Position numbers and translations under genes: made by a program. A model generated the notes under the pieces. It searched no databases and was not told the DNA's origin. It saw only the letters and a program-made list of their open reading frames with translations. A DNA stretch of 6,030 nucleotides from Alphaproteobacteria bacterium. GTDB taxonomy: Bacteria; Pseudomonadota; Alphaproteobacteria; Micavibrionales; SZUA-601. Position 1 is the stretch's first letter; each line of letters begins with the position of its first letter. The stretch lies in contig JAQGJA010000154.1 in assembly GCA_028290805.1 (NCBI GenBank), forward strand, positions 1 through 6,030, in the 5' to 3' direction. Below, one piece after another: positions 6,024 to 6,030 of the stretch.

Positions 6024-6030
6024 ATTTTAA

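Overview
This 6,030-base window of ordinary bacterial chromosome probably comes from an alphaproteobacterium. That assignment is an inference from three things: the gene order of the lipid ABC transporter (permease, ATPase, MCE protein, auxiliary lipoprotein, with no MlaC), the long helical tail on the MCE protein, and the alphaproteobacterial look of the Uup-type ABC-F protein. No rRNA, tRNA, CRISPR array, transposase gene or phage gene is visible, and no species can be named from the window alone.

Left part (1-2549, + strand): the 3' end of an MlaE-type permease, then an MlaF-type ATPase, an MlaD-type MCE protein and a small outer-membrane-type lipoprotein. The genes are tightly packed (stop and start codons abutting, an 11-base overlap, an 11-base gap), so this is one operon. 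The products should form an envelope phospholipid-trafficking machine: permease and ATPase in the inner membrane, a ring of MCE subunits in the periplasm, and the lipoprotein probably at the outer membrane.

Middle (2550-2742): a 193-base gap between convergent genes. It holds a roughly 107-base palindromic element built like a REP doublet (two short hairpins in inverted orientation), followed by a perfect 12-bp-stem terminator with A and T runs on its two sides, able to serve both directions.

Right part (2743-5858, - strand): a zinc-dependent medium-chain alcohol dehydrogenase related to formaldehyde dehydrogenases, downstream of a uup-like ABC-F ATPase. They lie in the same direction, but a 101-base gap carries a perfect -10 hexamer and a strong Shine-Dalgarno for the dehydrogenase, so it probably has its own promoter.

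Right edge (5859-6030): the uup leader and upstream region. It contains a perfect FNR/FixK/Anr-type palindrome (TTGAT-N4-ATCAA) just before the window ends. This is the most notable regulatory signal here and probably serves a gene beyond the right edge.

I see no clearly new multi-gene system. The points most worth following are the FNR-type box, the REP-doublet-like element and the MlaC-less make-up of the Mla-type operon.
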